Below are positions 1-9,141 of a stretch of DNA of 64,000 bases, one piece after another. The stretch is from a bacterium (lineage in GTDB: Bacteria > UBP6 > UBA1177), in NCBI GenBank assembly GCA_017405875.1, contig JAFQZM010000037.1:38448-102447 (forward strand), read 5' to 3'. The position numbers and the translations under genes are program-made. The notes beneath the pieces are model-generated. The model was not told where the DNA came from, ran no database searches, and saw only the letters and a list, made by a program, of their open reading frames with translations. Position 1 is the first letter of the stretch; each line of letters starts with the position of its first letter.

Positions 1-23
1 TTTTTTTATCACTGGAGGGGAAA

Positions 24-1022
24 ATGATAGTTATCACGGGCGCAAGCGGTCATGTAGGCAACAATCTTGTCCGCGAACTGAACAAAAGAGGCATAAAACC
101 CAGAATCCTCATTCACGAGGAAACGACGGTCAGAAAGGCGATCGAAGGGCTTGATTTCGAGGAAGTCAAGGGCGACACGAGAGATCTCGAATCGCTGAAA
201 AAGGCTTTCGAAGGTGCCGATCTCGTCTACAACTGCGCAGCTGCGATCTCAATAAAATGCGGTGTCTACGACAAAATCAAAACAGTCAACGTCGACGGCG
301 TCAGAAATGTCGTCGAAGCGTGCATCGCAGACAAAGTCAGAAGACTCGTCCACGTCAGCTCGATCGAAGCTCTGGGCGATCCGGGCGAAGGTGTCGTCGC
401 GACTGAAGAAATGGGCTTCAACCCCGACAGAGCGATGCTCGAATACGGGATCACGAAGGCGGAAGGCTCTCTTATCGTCCAGAAAGCGGTGGAAGAGGGA
501 AAAATCGACGCGGTCACGGTATGTCCGGTAGGAATTCTGGGACCTAACGACTTCCGTCCGTCGCAGATGGGAACAATGGAGATGAACTTCCGCAAAGGCA
601 AACTTCCCGCTTATCCGGCTTACGGCGGATTCGACTGGGTCGATGTCAGAGACGTTGTTGAAGCGATAATCCTGGCCGGCGAAAAGGGTAAAACCGGTGA
701 ATTTTATCTTCTTTCGGGCGGTCACGTGACAAACGACGAAATGATGGGGATCCTTGAAAAACTTTCAGGCAGGAAACGCCCGAAAGTTTCACTTCCTTAC
801 TGGCTTATGTACACCGCAGGATTTTTGGCTGAAAACTGCTTCTACCGCTTTTTCAAGAGCGTTGAACCCGTCATCACCCGCGGCAGTGCAAGAATCCTCA
901 AAAGCGACCTTCACGCATCATCAGAAAAGGCTCAGAAAGAACTCGGAATGAAGTTCAGAGGTGTCGAAGAAATCTTCCGCGACCACTACAACTGGATGGT
1001 GGAATACACTTCCAAAAATTAA
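24..1022 (+). CDS. NAD(P)-dependent epimerase/dehydratase (extended SDR)
   Basis: Predicted cytosolic oxidoreductase of the extended short-chain dehydrogenase family, 332 aa. The N-terminus has the dinucleotide-binding GASGHVG motif (residues 6-12). A YGITK pattern in the middle matches the YxxxK catalytic motif, and VHVSS just before supplies the conserved Ser. The pattern resembles dihydroflavonol-4-reductase/nucleoside-sugar epimerase-like proteins, but the substrate cannot be read from sequence. The start has a good ribosome site (ggagggg, 4 nt before ATG). It is separated by a promoter from the next gene, so probably not in the purE operon. Confidence 0.85.
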   Translation: MIVITGASGHVGNNLVRELNKRGIKPRILIHEETTVRKAIEGLDFEEVKGDTRDLESLKKAFEGADLVYNCAAAISIKCGVYDKIKTVNVDGVRNVVEACIADKVRRLVHVSSIEALGDPGEGVVATEEMGFNPDRAMLEYGITKAEGSLIVQKAVEEGKIDAVTVCPVGILGPNDFRPSQMGTMEMNFRKGKLPAYPAYGGFDWVDVRDVVEAIILAGEKGKTGEFYLLSGGHVTNDEMMGILEKLSGRKRPKVSLPYWLMYTAGFLAENCFYRFFKSVEPVITRGSARILKSDLHASSEKAQKELGMKFRGVEEIFRDHYNWMVEYTSKN

Positions 1023-1055
1023 CTGCTTGATTCTATTTTGATTTTTCTTCATGCT

Positions 1056-1083
1056 TTGACTTTTCGCGCTATTTCAATATAAT
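1056..1083 (+). promoter_or_regulatory. Sigma-70-type promoter before the purE operon
   Basis: TTGACT at 1056-1061 and TATAAT at 1078-1083 with a 16-bp spacer, 26 bp before the start of the secreted-protein gene. It fits the promoter pattern seen elsewhere in the window. Confidence 0.7.
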
Positions 1084-1108
1084 GCCGCGTCTTTTTTAGG
1101 AGTGCTTA

Positions 1109-1579
1109 ATGAGACGTTTTTTTTCACTTTTTCTCTTTCTGTTTTTTCTTTTCCCCATTTTTGCGGAAAGTGCCGAAACAACGCTTCTCACTTTGAAATA
1201 TCAGGCAACTGCGATAGGCGAGATCTCGCTTGCATACAGGCTTGAAACACTCACTATGAGCCTTGCCGCGGCAAAGGCGGTCGATAAAGAATATATAACG
1301 GCGATCCTTGATGAAGTCGATGCGACGGTAGAAAACGGAAAATCGATAATTACAACCAAAAACGCTTCGCCGGATCAACTTACGAAAGAGATAATCGCGG
1401 CATTTGACCAGCTTCTGAAGTGCTCCGGAGAGATAAAAAAATATTCATCGGCACAAGGAAAAACCGGCAGGGAAGAAGTTGAAAAATGTCTTGAAATTTC
1501 ACGCGATAACATAGACAAACTCACGGATATGTATCAGAAAATTCAGAATAAAAACAAAGTAAACGGAGTAAACAAATGA
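1109..1579 (+). CDS. Small secreted protein of unknown function
   Basis: 156 aa with a clear Sec signal peptide: MRR, then a Phe/Leu-rich core, with likely cleavage after FAESA near residue 22. The mature part is predicted largely helical, rich in Lys/Glu, with one Cys pair region (LLKCSGEIKK and EKCLEIS). No family recognised. Start supported by the AGGAG at 1099-1103. The stop overlaps the purE start by 4 nt (ATGA), so the two are translationally coupled, although no functional link to purine synthesis is evident. Confidence 0.7.
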   Translation: MRRFFSLFLFLFFLFPIFAESAETTLLTLKYQATAIGEISLAYRLETLTMSLAAAKAVDKEYITAILDEVDATVENGKSIITTKNASPDQLTKEIIAAFDQLLKCSGEIKKYSSAQGKTGREEVEKCLEISRDNIDKLTDMYQKIQNKNKVNGVNK

Positions 1580-2064
1580 ACAAAGTAATGATCATCATGG
1601 GCAGCGATTCCGACTGGAAAGTAATGCAGAAAGCGGTTGCAGTCCTCAAGGAATTCGGCGTTGATTTCGAAGTTCACGTAAGTTCGGCTCACAGAACTCC
1701 CGAAAAAACGGTTGCTCTGGTCGAAAATTTCGACGGTGCGTGCTTTATCGCCGGCGCCGGTGCTGCGGCTCATCTTGCAGGAGTCGTTGCGGCTCACACG
1801 ACAAAACCTGTCATAGCTGTTCCTCTTGATTCAGGCGCGCTTCACGGGCTTGACGCGCTTTATGCGACTGTTCAGATGCCTTCCGGTGTTCCCGTTGCGA
1901 CGATGGCTATCGACGGCGCGAAAAATGCAGGTCTTTTCGCTGTTCAGATCCTTGCTTTGAACGATGAAAAACTTGCTTCGGCATTGAAGTCATACAAGAT
2001 GAAAATGAAAGATGAAGTTGAAGTAAAAGATAATAAAATTCAAGACTTGGCTAAAGAGGTGTAG
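1576..2064 (+). CDS. purE: N5-carboxyaminoimidazole ribonucleotide mutase, PurE class I
   Basis: Converts N5-CAIR to CAIR in de novo purine synthesis, in the cytosol. It is 162 aa, the normal length. Signature motifs are GSDSDW (residues 9-14), SAHRTP (37-42, with the catalytic His), the AGAAAHL loop (61-67) and the MPSGVPVAT segment. The Lys/Glu-rich C-terminal tail is somewhat longer than in the E. coli enzyme. No purK lies next to it. It starts inside the stop of the upstream gene and is followed after 1 nt by the Sua5-like gene, so it is part of a tightly packed operon. Confidence 0.95.
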   Translation: MNKVMIIMGSDSDWKVMQKAVAVLKEFGVDFEVHVSSAHRTPEKTVALVENFDGACFIAGAGAAAHLAGVVAAHTTKPVIAVPLDSGALHGLDALYATVQMPSGVPVATMAIDGAKNAGLFAVQILALNDEKLASALKSYKMKMKDEVEVKDNKIQDLAKEV

Positions 2065-2065
2065 T

Positions 2066-2698
2066 ATGGAGATTCTTTCAATCGAAGAAGCTGCGTGGAA
2101 AGTCAGAAACGGTCAGGTTATCGCATATCCGACTGAAACGGTTTACGGTCTAGGTTCGATAATTTTTGAAGAAGAACCTGTCATGAGAATCAAGCAGATC
2201 AAGGGAATTCCGGCGAACAAGCCGCTTTCCGTCCTCATTTCGAACAACAAAAAAGAGGAGATGCTTTCAGAACTTATCGAAGGATTTCTTCCTGTTGCAC
2301 AGAGACTTGCAAAATTTTTCTGGCCGGGACCGCTTACGATTATCCACGAATGCAGACCCGATCTTCCCGATTTTATAACCGGCGGAACAGGCTATGTCGG
2401 AATCCGCTGCTCACCATACTCTTTTGTCAATAGTTTCATTGACTTAGTCGGTCATCCGATTGTCAGCACGAGCGCAAATATCACCGGCCAGGCTCCGGCG
2501 ACGAACTATACCGACGTTTTTTCGTACTTTGACGGTTCTATCGACGGCGTTCTCATCTGCGACGACTCGATTTCGATTGAGCATCACGCAAGTCCGACGA
2601 ATATTCCTTCGACAATCGTCAGAGTCGAGCACCACAATTTTGAAATACTCCGTGAAGGGGCGATCAAGAAAGAAGATATTTTCAGAAAAATCCTTTAA
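2066..2698 (+). CDS. L-threonylcarbamoyladenylate synthase (Sua5/YciO/YrdC family)
   Basis: Makes threonylcarbamoyl-AMP from threonine, bicarbonate and ATP for the t6A37 modification of ANN-decoding tRNAs. 210 aa. Visible motifs are the N-terminal YPTETVYGLG, the KxxxGxPxxKPLSVLI segment (residues about 43-58), FWPGPLT, and the STSANITGQ loop. It has the short TsaC/YrdC length without the extra Sua5 domain. AGAGGT 7 nt upstream supports the start. Together with the following TrmN6-like gene it forms a small tRNA-modification pair. Confidence 0.9.
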   Translation: MEILSIEEAAWKVRNGQVIAYPTETVYGLGSIIFEEEPVMRIKQIKGIPANKPLSVLISNNKKEEMLSELIEGFLPVAQRLAKFFWPGPLTIIHECRPDLPDFITGGTGYVGIRCSPYSFVNSFIDLVGHPIVSTSANITGQAPATNYTDVFSYFDGSIDGVLICDDSISIEHHASPTNIPSTIVRVEHHNFEILREGAIKKEDIFRKIL

Positions 2699-2700
2699 TT

Positions 2701-3462
2701 ATGGTTCTGCCTGATCTTACTCTAAACAAAATCTATAACAAAAACACAGAGTTGTATCAAAGTAAAAACGGTTACCGCTTCAATTCCGATTCGATGATTT
2801 TGTCTTGGTTTACAAACAGAATCTGCTCCGGTTTGTGTTCTGAAAACTCCGCACTTGAGATAGGGGCGGGGAGCGGAATAGTTTCGATCGTCCTGAAAAG
2901 ACGCGGCTTTCTGCCCAAAATCGACTGCGTTGAAATTCAGAAGTCTCTTTGCGAAATTCTCGAAAAAAATATCGAAAGAAACTCTCTTTCAAATGAAATT
3001 GCAACGTTTTGTGCCGATTTTACCGATTTTGCCAGTACAAAAAGGAAAAAATACGACCTCGTTTTTGTAAATCCGCCTTATTTTGCCAAAGAAAGCGGGC
3101 ACTTGAGCGCTGATTCAGAAAAAACGCTTGCCAAGCACGAAGTCGCGGGAAGCCTCGCCGATTTTTTTGAAATTTCCAAAAACATTCTGCGCAAAGGCGG
3201 AAAATTTATCGTGATTTTTCCCGCTTCAAGAGTGCAGTTCGCCCTTTTTTCTGCTGCAAAATCGGGCTACACTTTGAAAAATATCGCATTTTTCCGCGAA
3301 AACGCCTCAACAAAACCGGCAACTTTCGCCGCATCGTTTGTTTTGGGCTCAGAAACAGCACTTTTTTCACTTTCCGATGCAGAAATTTTCGAACTCCGAA
3401 ATTCAGACGGAGAATATTCAGAAACCGGAATGGAAATCATGTATGAAAAAACGCCCGAATAA
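2701..3462 (+). CDS. TrmN6-like SAM-dependent methyltransferase
   Basis: Class I methyltransferase related to TrmN6 (YfiC), which makes m6A37 in tRNA1Val. 253 aa. It has the SAM-binding motif LEIGAGSGIVS (residues about 49-59) and the amino-methyltransferase motif NPPYF (about 122-126) typical of N6-adenine or N5-glutamine enzymes. The N-terminal YRFNSDSMILSWF segment is typical of this subfamily. The ATG lies 2 nt after the preceding stop with no strong ribosome site, suggesting coupled translation. The exact target is inferred from family resemblance. Confidence 0.8.
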   Translation: MVLPDLTLNKIYNKNTELYQSKNGYRFNSDSMILSWFTNRICSGLCSENSALEIGAGSGIVSIVLKRRGFLPKIDCVEIQKSLCEILEKNIERNSLSNEIATFCADFTDFASTKRKKYDLVFVNPPYFAKESGHLSADSEKTLAKHEVAGSLADFFEISKNILRKGGKFIVIFPASRVQFALFSAAKSGYTLKNIAFFRENASTKPATFAASFVLGSETALFSLSDAEIFELRNSDGEYSETGMEIMYEKTPE

Positions 3463-3532
3463 TTTTTGCGGGTTGACTTTCACGAATATTGCACTAAAAA
3501 AATAGCTGCAACTGATGAATAAGGAGGTTTTC

Positions 3533-3958
3533 ATGTACGAAGAGAAAGAAAAAGCTGCTGCTCAGGAAGTTATCGACAACGGTGCAAAGTACTCGAAGCA
3601 TTTCAGCGAAGATTCGTTTTTCAGCAAGATAGTTGAATACGGCAAGGCTGCGGGAACGAAGGTCGTTTTTGCGGCGCTTCTCCTTTTTTACGCGATGAAA
3701 AGCGACAAAATGCCGATGACCGAAAAGGCTCTCGTTGTCGCCGCGCTCGGCTACTTCATTCTTCCGATCGACCTCATTCCCGATTTTATTCCTGTTGTAG
3801 GTTATGCCGATGACTTGACGGCGCTTTATGTCGCGCTCAAAAAAGTTACGTCCTATATCGACAACGAAATAATCAATCAGGCACGTGACAAACTTTCCGG
3901 CTGGTTCGGAACAGTTGACGAAAACGACATCCAGAGTGTTCTGAATATCCTGCTGTAA
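3533..3958 (+). CDS. DUF1232 (YkvA-like) membrane protein
   Basis: Small protein with the DUF1232 core: one hydrophobic hairpin containing ALGYFILPIDLIPDFIPVVG followed by ADDLTAL. The domain is widespread, membrane-associated and of unknown function. I chose the ATG at 3533 rather than 3515 because the strong AAGGAGGT at 3521-3528 lies between the two and is correctly spaced only for 3533. A TTGACT at 3473-3478 may be its -35, but the -10 is poor. The holA gene begins 1 nt after the stop. Confidence 0.8.
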   Translation: MYEEKEKAAAQEVIDNGAKYSKHFSEDSFFSKIVEYGKAAGTKVVFAALLLFYAMKSDKMPMTEKALVVAALGYFILPIDLIPDFIPVVGYADDLTALYVALKKVTSYIDNEIINQARDKLSGWFGTVDENDIQSVLNILL

Positions 3959-3959
3959 C

Positions 3960-4982
3960 ATGAAAAACTATCCTCCTTCGATAAAAGATTTCATTGATTT
4001 CAGCAAAACCGGCGGGATTTTCTTTGTCCACTGTCCGGAGCGCTACGTTTTAAAGACGATGAAAGCGGAGATCGCCGCTTTGTCAAACGGTGAAAACGGT
4101 GTCGAAGTATGCTTTTTCGATGCCGGCGAAAACAAAAACGCGGTTACGGATGCGGTCGGTTATGCAAGCGAAATGACGATTTTTGCAACATGCAGAATTG
4201 TTCTGCTCGATATCCCCGAAAAAATTGCCGAAACGGATCAGAAAATTCTGGAAAAATATATAGATTCCTGCGAAACGGCGAACTTTCTCATAGTCTTTCT
4301 AAATGAAGTGGATAAAAGGCTCAAGTTCTTTAAATCTTTGCAGAAAATGACTAAAATCTATTTTCCTGTTCCGCTTCCGTCACCGGTTGAACTCAAAAAT
4401 TTCATAAAGAACGAGTTCCAGCCGTTTTCGCCGGACGAAAATCTGACAGCGTTTTTCTTAAACGGCGCCAATCAGGATATGTTTTTCATCCACAACGAGA
4501 TAGAAAAACTGAAACTTTACGCTGAAGCAAAGCAGATAAAGGCTATGACTTACGACGCGGTGTCAGTTGTTCTCAACGATCTCAGCGAGCAGGTGATCTT
4601 CAAGATCATGGATTTTCTCGTTTCAGGGAAAAAGGCTGCGGCGATCTCGCTTTACCGCGAAACTCTGATCGTTGAAGCGGAGCAGAAGGTCAATCCCGTC
4701 ATGATTTCGATGTTTTTCAAGCATTTCAAGGCGCTTATGCAGATAAAGATCATGGCTCACGAAGGGAGGACCGGCGAAATTTCATCATATTTAGCCGCTT
4801 CGAAAGTCTTTTATCTTAGAAACAACGCAACGGCAGTAGCTGCAAAATATAAAAATTCGACCATTCTTCAGGCGCTGAAACGCATTTCTAAAATAGAACT
4901 CGGCATGAAAGGCGCGGCAGAAACGGGAACCACCGAAACGAACATCGAAATTGAACGCTTCATGTCCGAATTTTTCCTTTAA
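3960..4982 (+). CDS. holA: DNA polymerase III subunit delta
   Basis: Clamp-loader subunit that opens the beta sliding clamp. 340 aa, typical for HolA. Recognised from overall pattern: a divergent N-terminal AAA-like domain, the segment FFLNGANQDMFFIHNEIEKLKLY (domain II), and a C-terminal collar with FKALMQIKIM. The sequence is divergent, as usual for HolA. It begins 1 nt after the DUF1232 stop without its own obvious ribosome site, suggesting translational coupling. Confidence 0.8.
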   Translation: MKNYPPSIKDFIDFSKTGGIFFVHCPERYVLKTMKAEIAALSNGENGVEVCFFDAGENKNAVTDAVGYASEMTIFATCRIVLLDIPEKIAETDQKILEKYIDSCETANFLIVFLNEVDKRLKFFKSLQKMTKIYFPVPLPSPVELKNFIKNEFQPFSPDENLTAFFLNGANQDMFFIHNEIEKLKLYAEAKQIKAMTYDAVSVVLNDLSEQVIFKIMDFLVSGKKAAAISLYRETLIVEAEQKVNPVMISMFFKHFKALMQIKIMAHEGRTGEISSYLAASKVFYLRNNATAVAAKYKNSTILQALKRISKIELGMKGAAETGTTETNIEIERFMSEFFL

Positions 4983-4996
4983 TTCCTATTCAATTT

Positions 4997-5024
4997 TTGA
5001 CTTAGCACTTCTTTGTGCTATATT
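4997..5024 (+). promoter_or_regulatory. glyQS promoter with a dyad in the spacer
   Basis: TTGACT at 4997-5002 and TATATT at 5019-5024, 16-bp spacer. The spacer holds a perfect inverted repeat TAGCAC-N6-GTGCTA (5003-5020) that runs up to and overlaps the -10, a plausible operator position. Confidence 0.65.
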
Positions 5025-5052
5025 CGCGCGCTAATTTTTTTGGGAGGCCGAA

Positions 5053-5910
5053 ATGAAAGGACTTACCTTTCAGGAAATGATTGTCAGACTCGAAAAATTC
5101 TGGATGGAACGAGGCTGCATATTGGTTCAGCCGTGGGATCTGGAAATGGGCGCCGGAACATTTCACCCCGCGACGTTTTTTTACGCGCTAAATCCGGCGA
5201 ATATAAGCTCCGTCTACGTTCAGCCGTCGCGCAGACCTACTGACGGCAGATACGGCGAAAGCCCTAACAGGATGCAGAGGTTCTATCAGCTTCAGGTGCT
5301 GATAAAACCGAGCCCGAAGGATGCTCAGAAACTTTATCTCGAAAGTCTCAAAGTTATCGGCATCGACCCTGCGGAACACGATATCCGCTTTGTTGAAGAC
5401 GACTGGGAAAGCCCGACGCTCGGCGCCTGGGGACTCGGCTGGGAAGTCTGGCTCGACGGCATGGAGATCAGCCAGTTCACATACTTCCAGCAGGTCGGCG
5501 GCATCGATCTGAAGCCGGTTCCGGTCGAACTTACATACGGTCTGGAGAGGATCTGCATGTATCTGCAGGGCGTCGAAAACGTCTATGATCTCCAGTGGAA
5601 CGACAAAATAACTTACGGAACGGTGCACAAGGCTGACGAAGTCGAATTTTCGACTTTCAACTTCAAAGAGGCTCCGGTCGAAGATTTCTTCGCGTTTTTC
5701 GACAAGTACGAGAAGATCTCGAAGGAACTCATCGAAAAGTCGCTGCCGCGTCCGGCTTATGAATTCTGCATAAAGGCAAGCCACGCGTTCAACATCCTCG
5801 ATGCGAGAAGCGCGATCTCGGTCACCGAAAGGCAGAGATACATCATGCGCATCAGAGACCTTGCGTGTGCTGCTGCACAGAAATACGTCGAAAGTTTTAA
5901 GGAGGGATAA
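5053..5910 (+). CDS. glyQ: Glycyl-tRNA synthetase alpha subunit
   Basis: Catalytic subunit of the bacterial alpha2beta2 glycyl-tRNA synthetase, which charges tRNA-Gly. 285 aa, normal length. The class II catalytic core is recognisable from the N-terminal [18 protein letters not shown], the [17 protein letters not shown] segment, [13 protein letters not shown], and [20 protein letters not shown] 6 nt upstream supports the start. It is followed immediately by glyS, whose ATG abuts the stop. A dyad-containing promoter precedes it. Confidence 0.97.
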   Translation: MKGLTFQEMIVRLEKFWMERGCILVQPWDLEMGAGTFHPATFFYALNPANISSVYVQPSRRPTDGRYGESPNRMQRFYQLQVLIKPSPKDAQKLYLESLKVIGIDPAEHDIRFVEDDWESPTLGAWGLGWEVWLDGMEISQFTYFQQVGGIDLKPVPVELTYGLERICMYLQGVENVYDLQWNDKITYGTVHKADEVEFSTFNFKEAPVEDFFAFFDKYEKISKELIEKSLPRPAYEFCIKASHAFNILDARSAISVTERQRYIMRIRDLACAAAQKYVESFKEG

Positions 5911-7956
5911 ATGTCGGATTTTATTTTTGAAATCGGTTATGAAGAGTTTCCTGCAAGTTTTATTCTTCCTTTCGTTTCGCAGATCAAGGAAAAGATACTT
6001 TCTGACCTTGAAAAACAGAGGATAACCGTCGGAGAATGCAGAGAATTTTCGACTTGTTCGAGAACCGCTCTCGTCTGCACGGGACTTCCTGAAAAACAGC
6101 CCGACATCCGCGAAAAAGTTACAGGCGCACCGAAAAAAGTCGCTCTGAACGCCGACGGAACACTTTCCAAAGCGGGCGAAGCGTTTCTTGCAAAGAACAA
6201 GATCACAGAATATTTCTTTGAAAACAGCGAAAAAGGTGAAGTTATCGCGGGATACGTCGAAGAAAAGGGAAAAGAGCTTGCCGAAGTTATCGCTCCCATC
6301 GTAAAAGCGGCTCTCCATGCTGCAAATTTCAAAAAAAGCATGCGCTGGGCGGAGAACACTTTCGCATTCGCAAGACCGATCAGATGGATAATGCTTTCTA
6401 TCGACGGAAAACCGGTCGAAGACGATTTCGAAGGGATAAAATTCTCCTCTACTTCTTTCGGTCACCGCTTCCTTTCGAACGGCGCTTTGCAAGTAAATGC
6501 CCAGAATTACTGTGAAACTCTTGAAGCTCACTACATTTTTGCAGACAGGGCGAAAAGACGTGAATACATCAATTCGGAAGTCGCGAAAAAGGCGGCTGAG
6601 TTCGGACTCACGGCAAATATCGATGAAAATCTTCTCGATGAAGTCACCGACATGGTCGAATATCCGCACGTAGTCATCGGCAACATTCCCGAAAAATACA
6701 AAAATCTGCCGGTCGAACTCGTCGTGAAAGTCCTCAAGAAGGATCAGAGATACTTCACTCTCTGCGACAAAAACGGACAGGTCGTCAAATTCGCAAGCGT
6801 TCTCAACAACATTCCGCGTGACGATTCAGTCGTTGTCGAAGGAAACGAAAAAGTCGTTTCCGCCCGTCTTTCCGATGCGGCGTTCTACTTCAACGACGAC
6901 CTTGCAAAAGATTTTGCAGCTCTTTCCGAAAGGCTCAAAGGTGTGCTTTTCCAGAAGGATCTCGGAACTTACAGCGACAAAGTCGAGCGTATCTGCAAGA
7001 TCGCGAAATTCATTGCAGACAAATGCTTCTCGCTTGATACTGCTGCATGTGACAGGCTGCTTACTGCCGGAAAAATGATCAAAAACGATCTCGTCACGGG
7101 CGTTGTTTTTGAATTTCCCGATCTTCAGGGGATCATGGGCAGATACTACGCAAGACACGCCGGTTTTGAAAGCGATGTCTGCGAAGCGATGTACGAGCAT
7201 TATCTTCCGATAAACGCAGGTGACGAACTTCCGAAGACCGAGATCGGAACTATTTTAAGCATGGCTGACAAAATAGACACGATCGTCGGCGGATTCATGG
7301 CCGGAATGAAGCCGAGCGGCTCCAAAGACAAATTCGCTATCCGCAGAAATGCGATCGGATTCCTCACCGTTGCGCAGAATTACGGCCTCAACATCAAGGA
7401 AGTCGTCGATTTTGCCTGGGAACTCGTAAAACCGCGCATCAAAAACCTTAAAAGTGAGATGAAGCAGGAGATAATCGACTTTATCGTTGCGAGATACAGC
7501 GCAGTCCTCAGTTTCGATACTCCTGTCATCCAGGCTGCCGCAGCGCGTGACGCCGAACTTCCGAAAACAGTTGCAAAACGCGCCGAGACCATCGCAAAAG
7601 TTCTCAAAGAGAGCGACATTTCAGGTCTGGTACAACTTTACAAACGCGGCTGCAACATACTGAAAAAACAGGAAGTCGTGCCCGGTGAAGTCAACGAATC
7701 GCTTTTCGAACAGGATGAAGAGAAAAAACTTTTCGCCGAAGTCTGCAAAGTCGAAAACGAGATAAAGACCATGAACGACAACTTCGAGATCGCGATGAAG
7801 ATTCTCTCGCTCAAACCCGCGCTCGACGCATTTTTCGATGCGGTCTTCGTAATGCACGACGACATTAAGATCAGGGCGAACAGAATGAACCTCATCGGCA
7901 AAGTTACCGGTCTGGTTGCCGAAAATATCGGTGAAATAAGCTTTTTGAATATTTAA
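5911..7956 (+). CDS. glyS: Glycyl-tRNA synthetase beta subunit
   Basis: tRNA-binding beta subunit of the tetrameric glycyl-tRNA synthetase. 681 aa, the family's normal size. Typical features are the N-terminal EIGYEEFPASF, the central MRWAENTFAFARPIRWI and an HD-like segment MYEHYLPINAGDELP, with a DALR-type anticodon-binding helical C-terminus. AGGAGGG sits 5 nt before the ATG. This is the last gene before the AT-rich island. Confidence 0.97.
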   Translation: MSDFIFEIGYEEFPASFILPFVSQIKEKILSDLEKQRITVGECREFSTCSRTALVCTGLPEKQPDIREKVTGAPKKVALNADGTLSKAGEAFLAKNKITEYFFENSEKGEVIAGYVEEKGKELAEVIAPIVKAALHAANFKKSMRWAENTFAFARPIRWIMLSIDGKPVEDDFEGIKFSSTSFGHRFLSNGALQVNAQNYCETLEAHYIFADRAKRREYINSEVAKKAAEFGLTANIDENLLDEVTDMVEYPHVVIGNIPEKYKNLPVELVVKVLKKDQRYFTLCDKNGQVVKFASVLNNIPRDDSVVVEGNEKVVSARLSDAAFYFNDDLAKDFAALSERLKGVLFQKDLGTYSDKVERICKIAKFIADKCFSLDTAACDRLLTAGKMIKNDLVTGVVFEFPDLQGIMGRYYARHAGFESDVCEAMYEHYLPINAGDELPKTEIGTILSMADKIDTIVGGFMAGMKPSGSKDKFAIRRNAIGFLTVAQNYGLNIKEVVDFAWELVKPRIKNLKSEMKQEIIDFIVARYSAVLSFDTPVIQAAAARDAELPKTVAKRAETIAKVLKESDISGLVQLYKRGCNILKKQEVVPGEVNESLFEQDEEKKLFAEVCKVENEIKTMNDNFEIAMKILSLKPALDAFFDAVFVMHDDIKIRANRMNLIGKVTGLVAENIGEISFLNI

Positions 7957-7972
7957 ATGCTGAAATAACCCC

Positions 7973-8000
7973 TTGTTTTTCGTCAGTTTTTCACTATAAT
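7973..8000 (+). promoter_or_regulatory. Promoter of the MscS/RyR/TIR island
   Basis: TTGTTT at 7973-7978 and TATAAT at 7995-8000, 16-bp spacer. The stretch GTTTTTCACTATAAT is identical to the one before lysS (13164-13178), and both are preceded by CCTTGTTTT. Confidence 0.65.
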
Positions 8001-8034
8001 TTGCAGGTGTGACTTTATTTGATGAATTTATGAT

Positions 8035-9081
8035 ATGTGTAAAATCATGAGTAATCGATTAATGGCTTCTAAAAACATGTTTTGTCAGATTTTGGGAGCT
8101 CTGTTTAAACCATCGGCAATTTCCGTAATAGGCTGGTTTTTGTTGTTATGTCTAGGTGTTGTCGCTTGTTTTCAATTTGCTGGTCTTCAAATTTTCGGGA
8201 ATTTGATAGAACTTCCTTGTAAATTGTATATCTTTGGTGGCGTAACTATCGCAGCTCTGCTTGCCATATCTGCATGTTCCACCCTGACAGATGTGTTCAG
8301 CCTTCTCAAAAAGGAGGTGGAACTTACTCGTTGTCAAATTGCAATTCTTGTTGTGATTGGACTTTGGATTATTAGCTTTTTGCTAATTTTCGATATACGG
8401 CAAGACACTACGTACTATCTGGCTTTGTTAGTTTTAGGATCGATGGTTGGATGGATATTTAAAGATATTCTTAGAGGAGTGACAGCGTTTGTACATCTTC
8501 GTATAAACCACCTCTTGAATATTGGAGATTGGGTTCAGGTGCCTAAATACAATGTGGATGGCGAGGTTAGGCGAGTGACATTAACTACGGTGACTATTCT
8601 TAATTGGGACACCACGACATCTTCCTTGCCTATTGCAGCGCTGCATACGGAACATTTTGTGAATATGCAAAGGATGGCTGAAGGGAAAACATACGGACGT
8701 CAAATGGTTAAAACATTTTATATAAACAATAAATATATTCATTCGCTGTCTGCTCAAGAAGCTGATAGCTTAAGAAAGAAATTAATATTAAATGATGCTC
8801 CTCATTATTTGCAAGAGTGTGATATTCAAGAAGGAGCTCTCAACATTCGATTGTTTCGTCTATATATTTACCATTGGTTAATGAACCACCCAGATGTTTC
8901 TCAGAAGCCATGGGTTCTTGCTCGCTGGATGGATCCTGGCGAGCACGGTACTCCACTACAAATATACATTTACCTGACTAAATCTAATCTGTCCGCTTAT
9001 GAGTGGTCTCAATCTCAAATTATAGAACATATAATTAGTTCATTAGATTTGTTCGGTTTGGAACTCTTTCAGAGTAGTTAA
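8035..9081 (+). CDS. MscS-family mechanosensitive channel (YbdG-like), island gene 1
   Basis: Predicted inner-membrane ion channel, 348 aa. Hydrophobic segments lie at about residues 30-52, 60-80, 96-118 and 126-150. The last matches the pore helix and is followed by the MscS beta domain (LNIGDWVQVPKYNVDGEVRRVTL, then NWDTTTSSLPIAAL). The C-terminus (ARWMDPGEHGTPLQIYIY to FGLELFQ) is typical of YbdG/MscM-type members. It has fewer transmembrane segments than full-length YbdG. Codon use is AT-rich, unlike glyS before it. No good ribosome site precedes the ATG at 8035, and the in-frame ATG at 8047 is an alternative. As first gene of the island it is the obvious membrane-effector candidate. Confidence 0.85.
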   Translation: MCKIMSNRLMASKNMFCQILGALFKPSAISVIGWFLLLCLGVVACFQFAGLQIFGNLIELPCKLYIFGGVTIAALLAISACSTLTDVFSLLKKEVELTRCQIAILVVIGLWIISFLLIFDIRQDTTYYLALLVLGSMVGWIFKDILRGVTAFVHLRINHLLNIGDWVQVPKYNVDGEVRRVTLTTVTILNWDTTTSSLPIAALHTEHFVNMQRMAEGKTYGRQMVKTFYINNKYIHSLSAQEADSLRKKLILNDAPHYLQECDIQEGALNIRLFRLYIYHWLMNHPDVSQKPWVLARWMDPGEHGTPLQIYIYLTKSNLSAYEWSQSQIIEHIISSLDLFGLELFQSS

Positions 9082-9141
9082 GATGTTAAGGAGAGCAATT
9101 CTCAGGAAACAAGCAATGAAAAATAAAAATAAGGAAAAAAT

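Noticed and set aside
5188..6669. Long reading frame antisense to glyQ/glyS
   Set aside because: A 493-codon shadow of two certain genes with low-complexity, Arg/Phe/Ser-rich content. It arises from codon bias in the sense genes.
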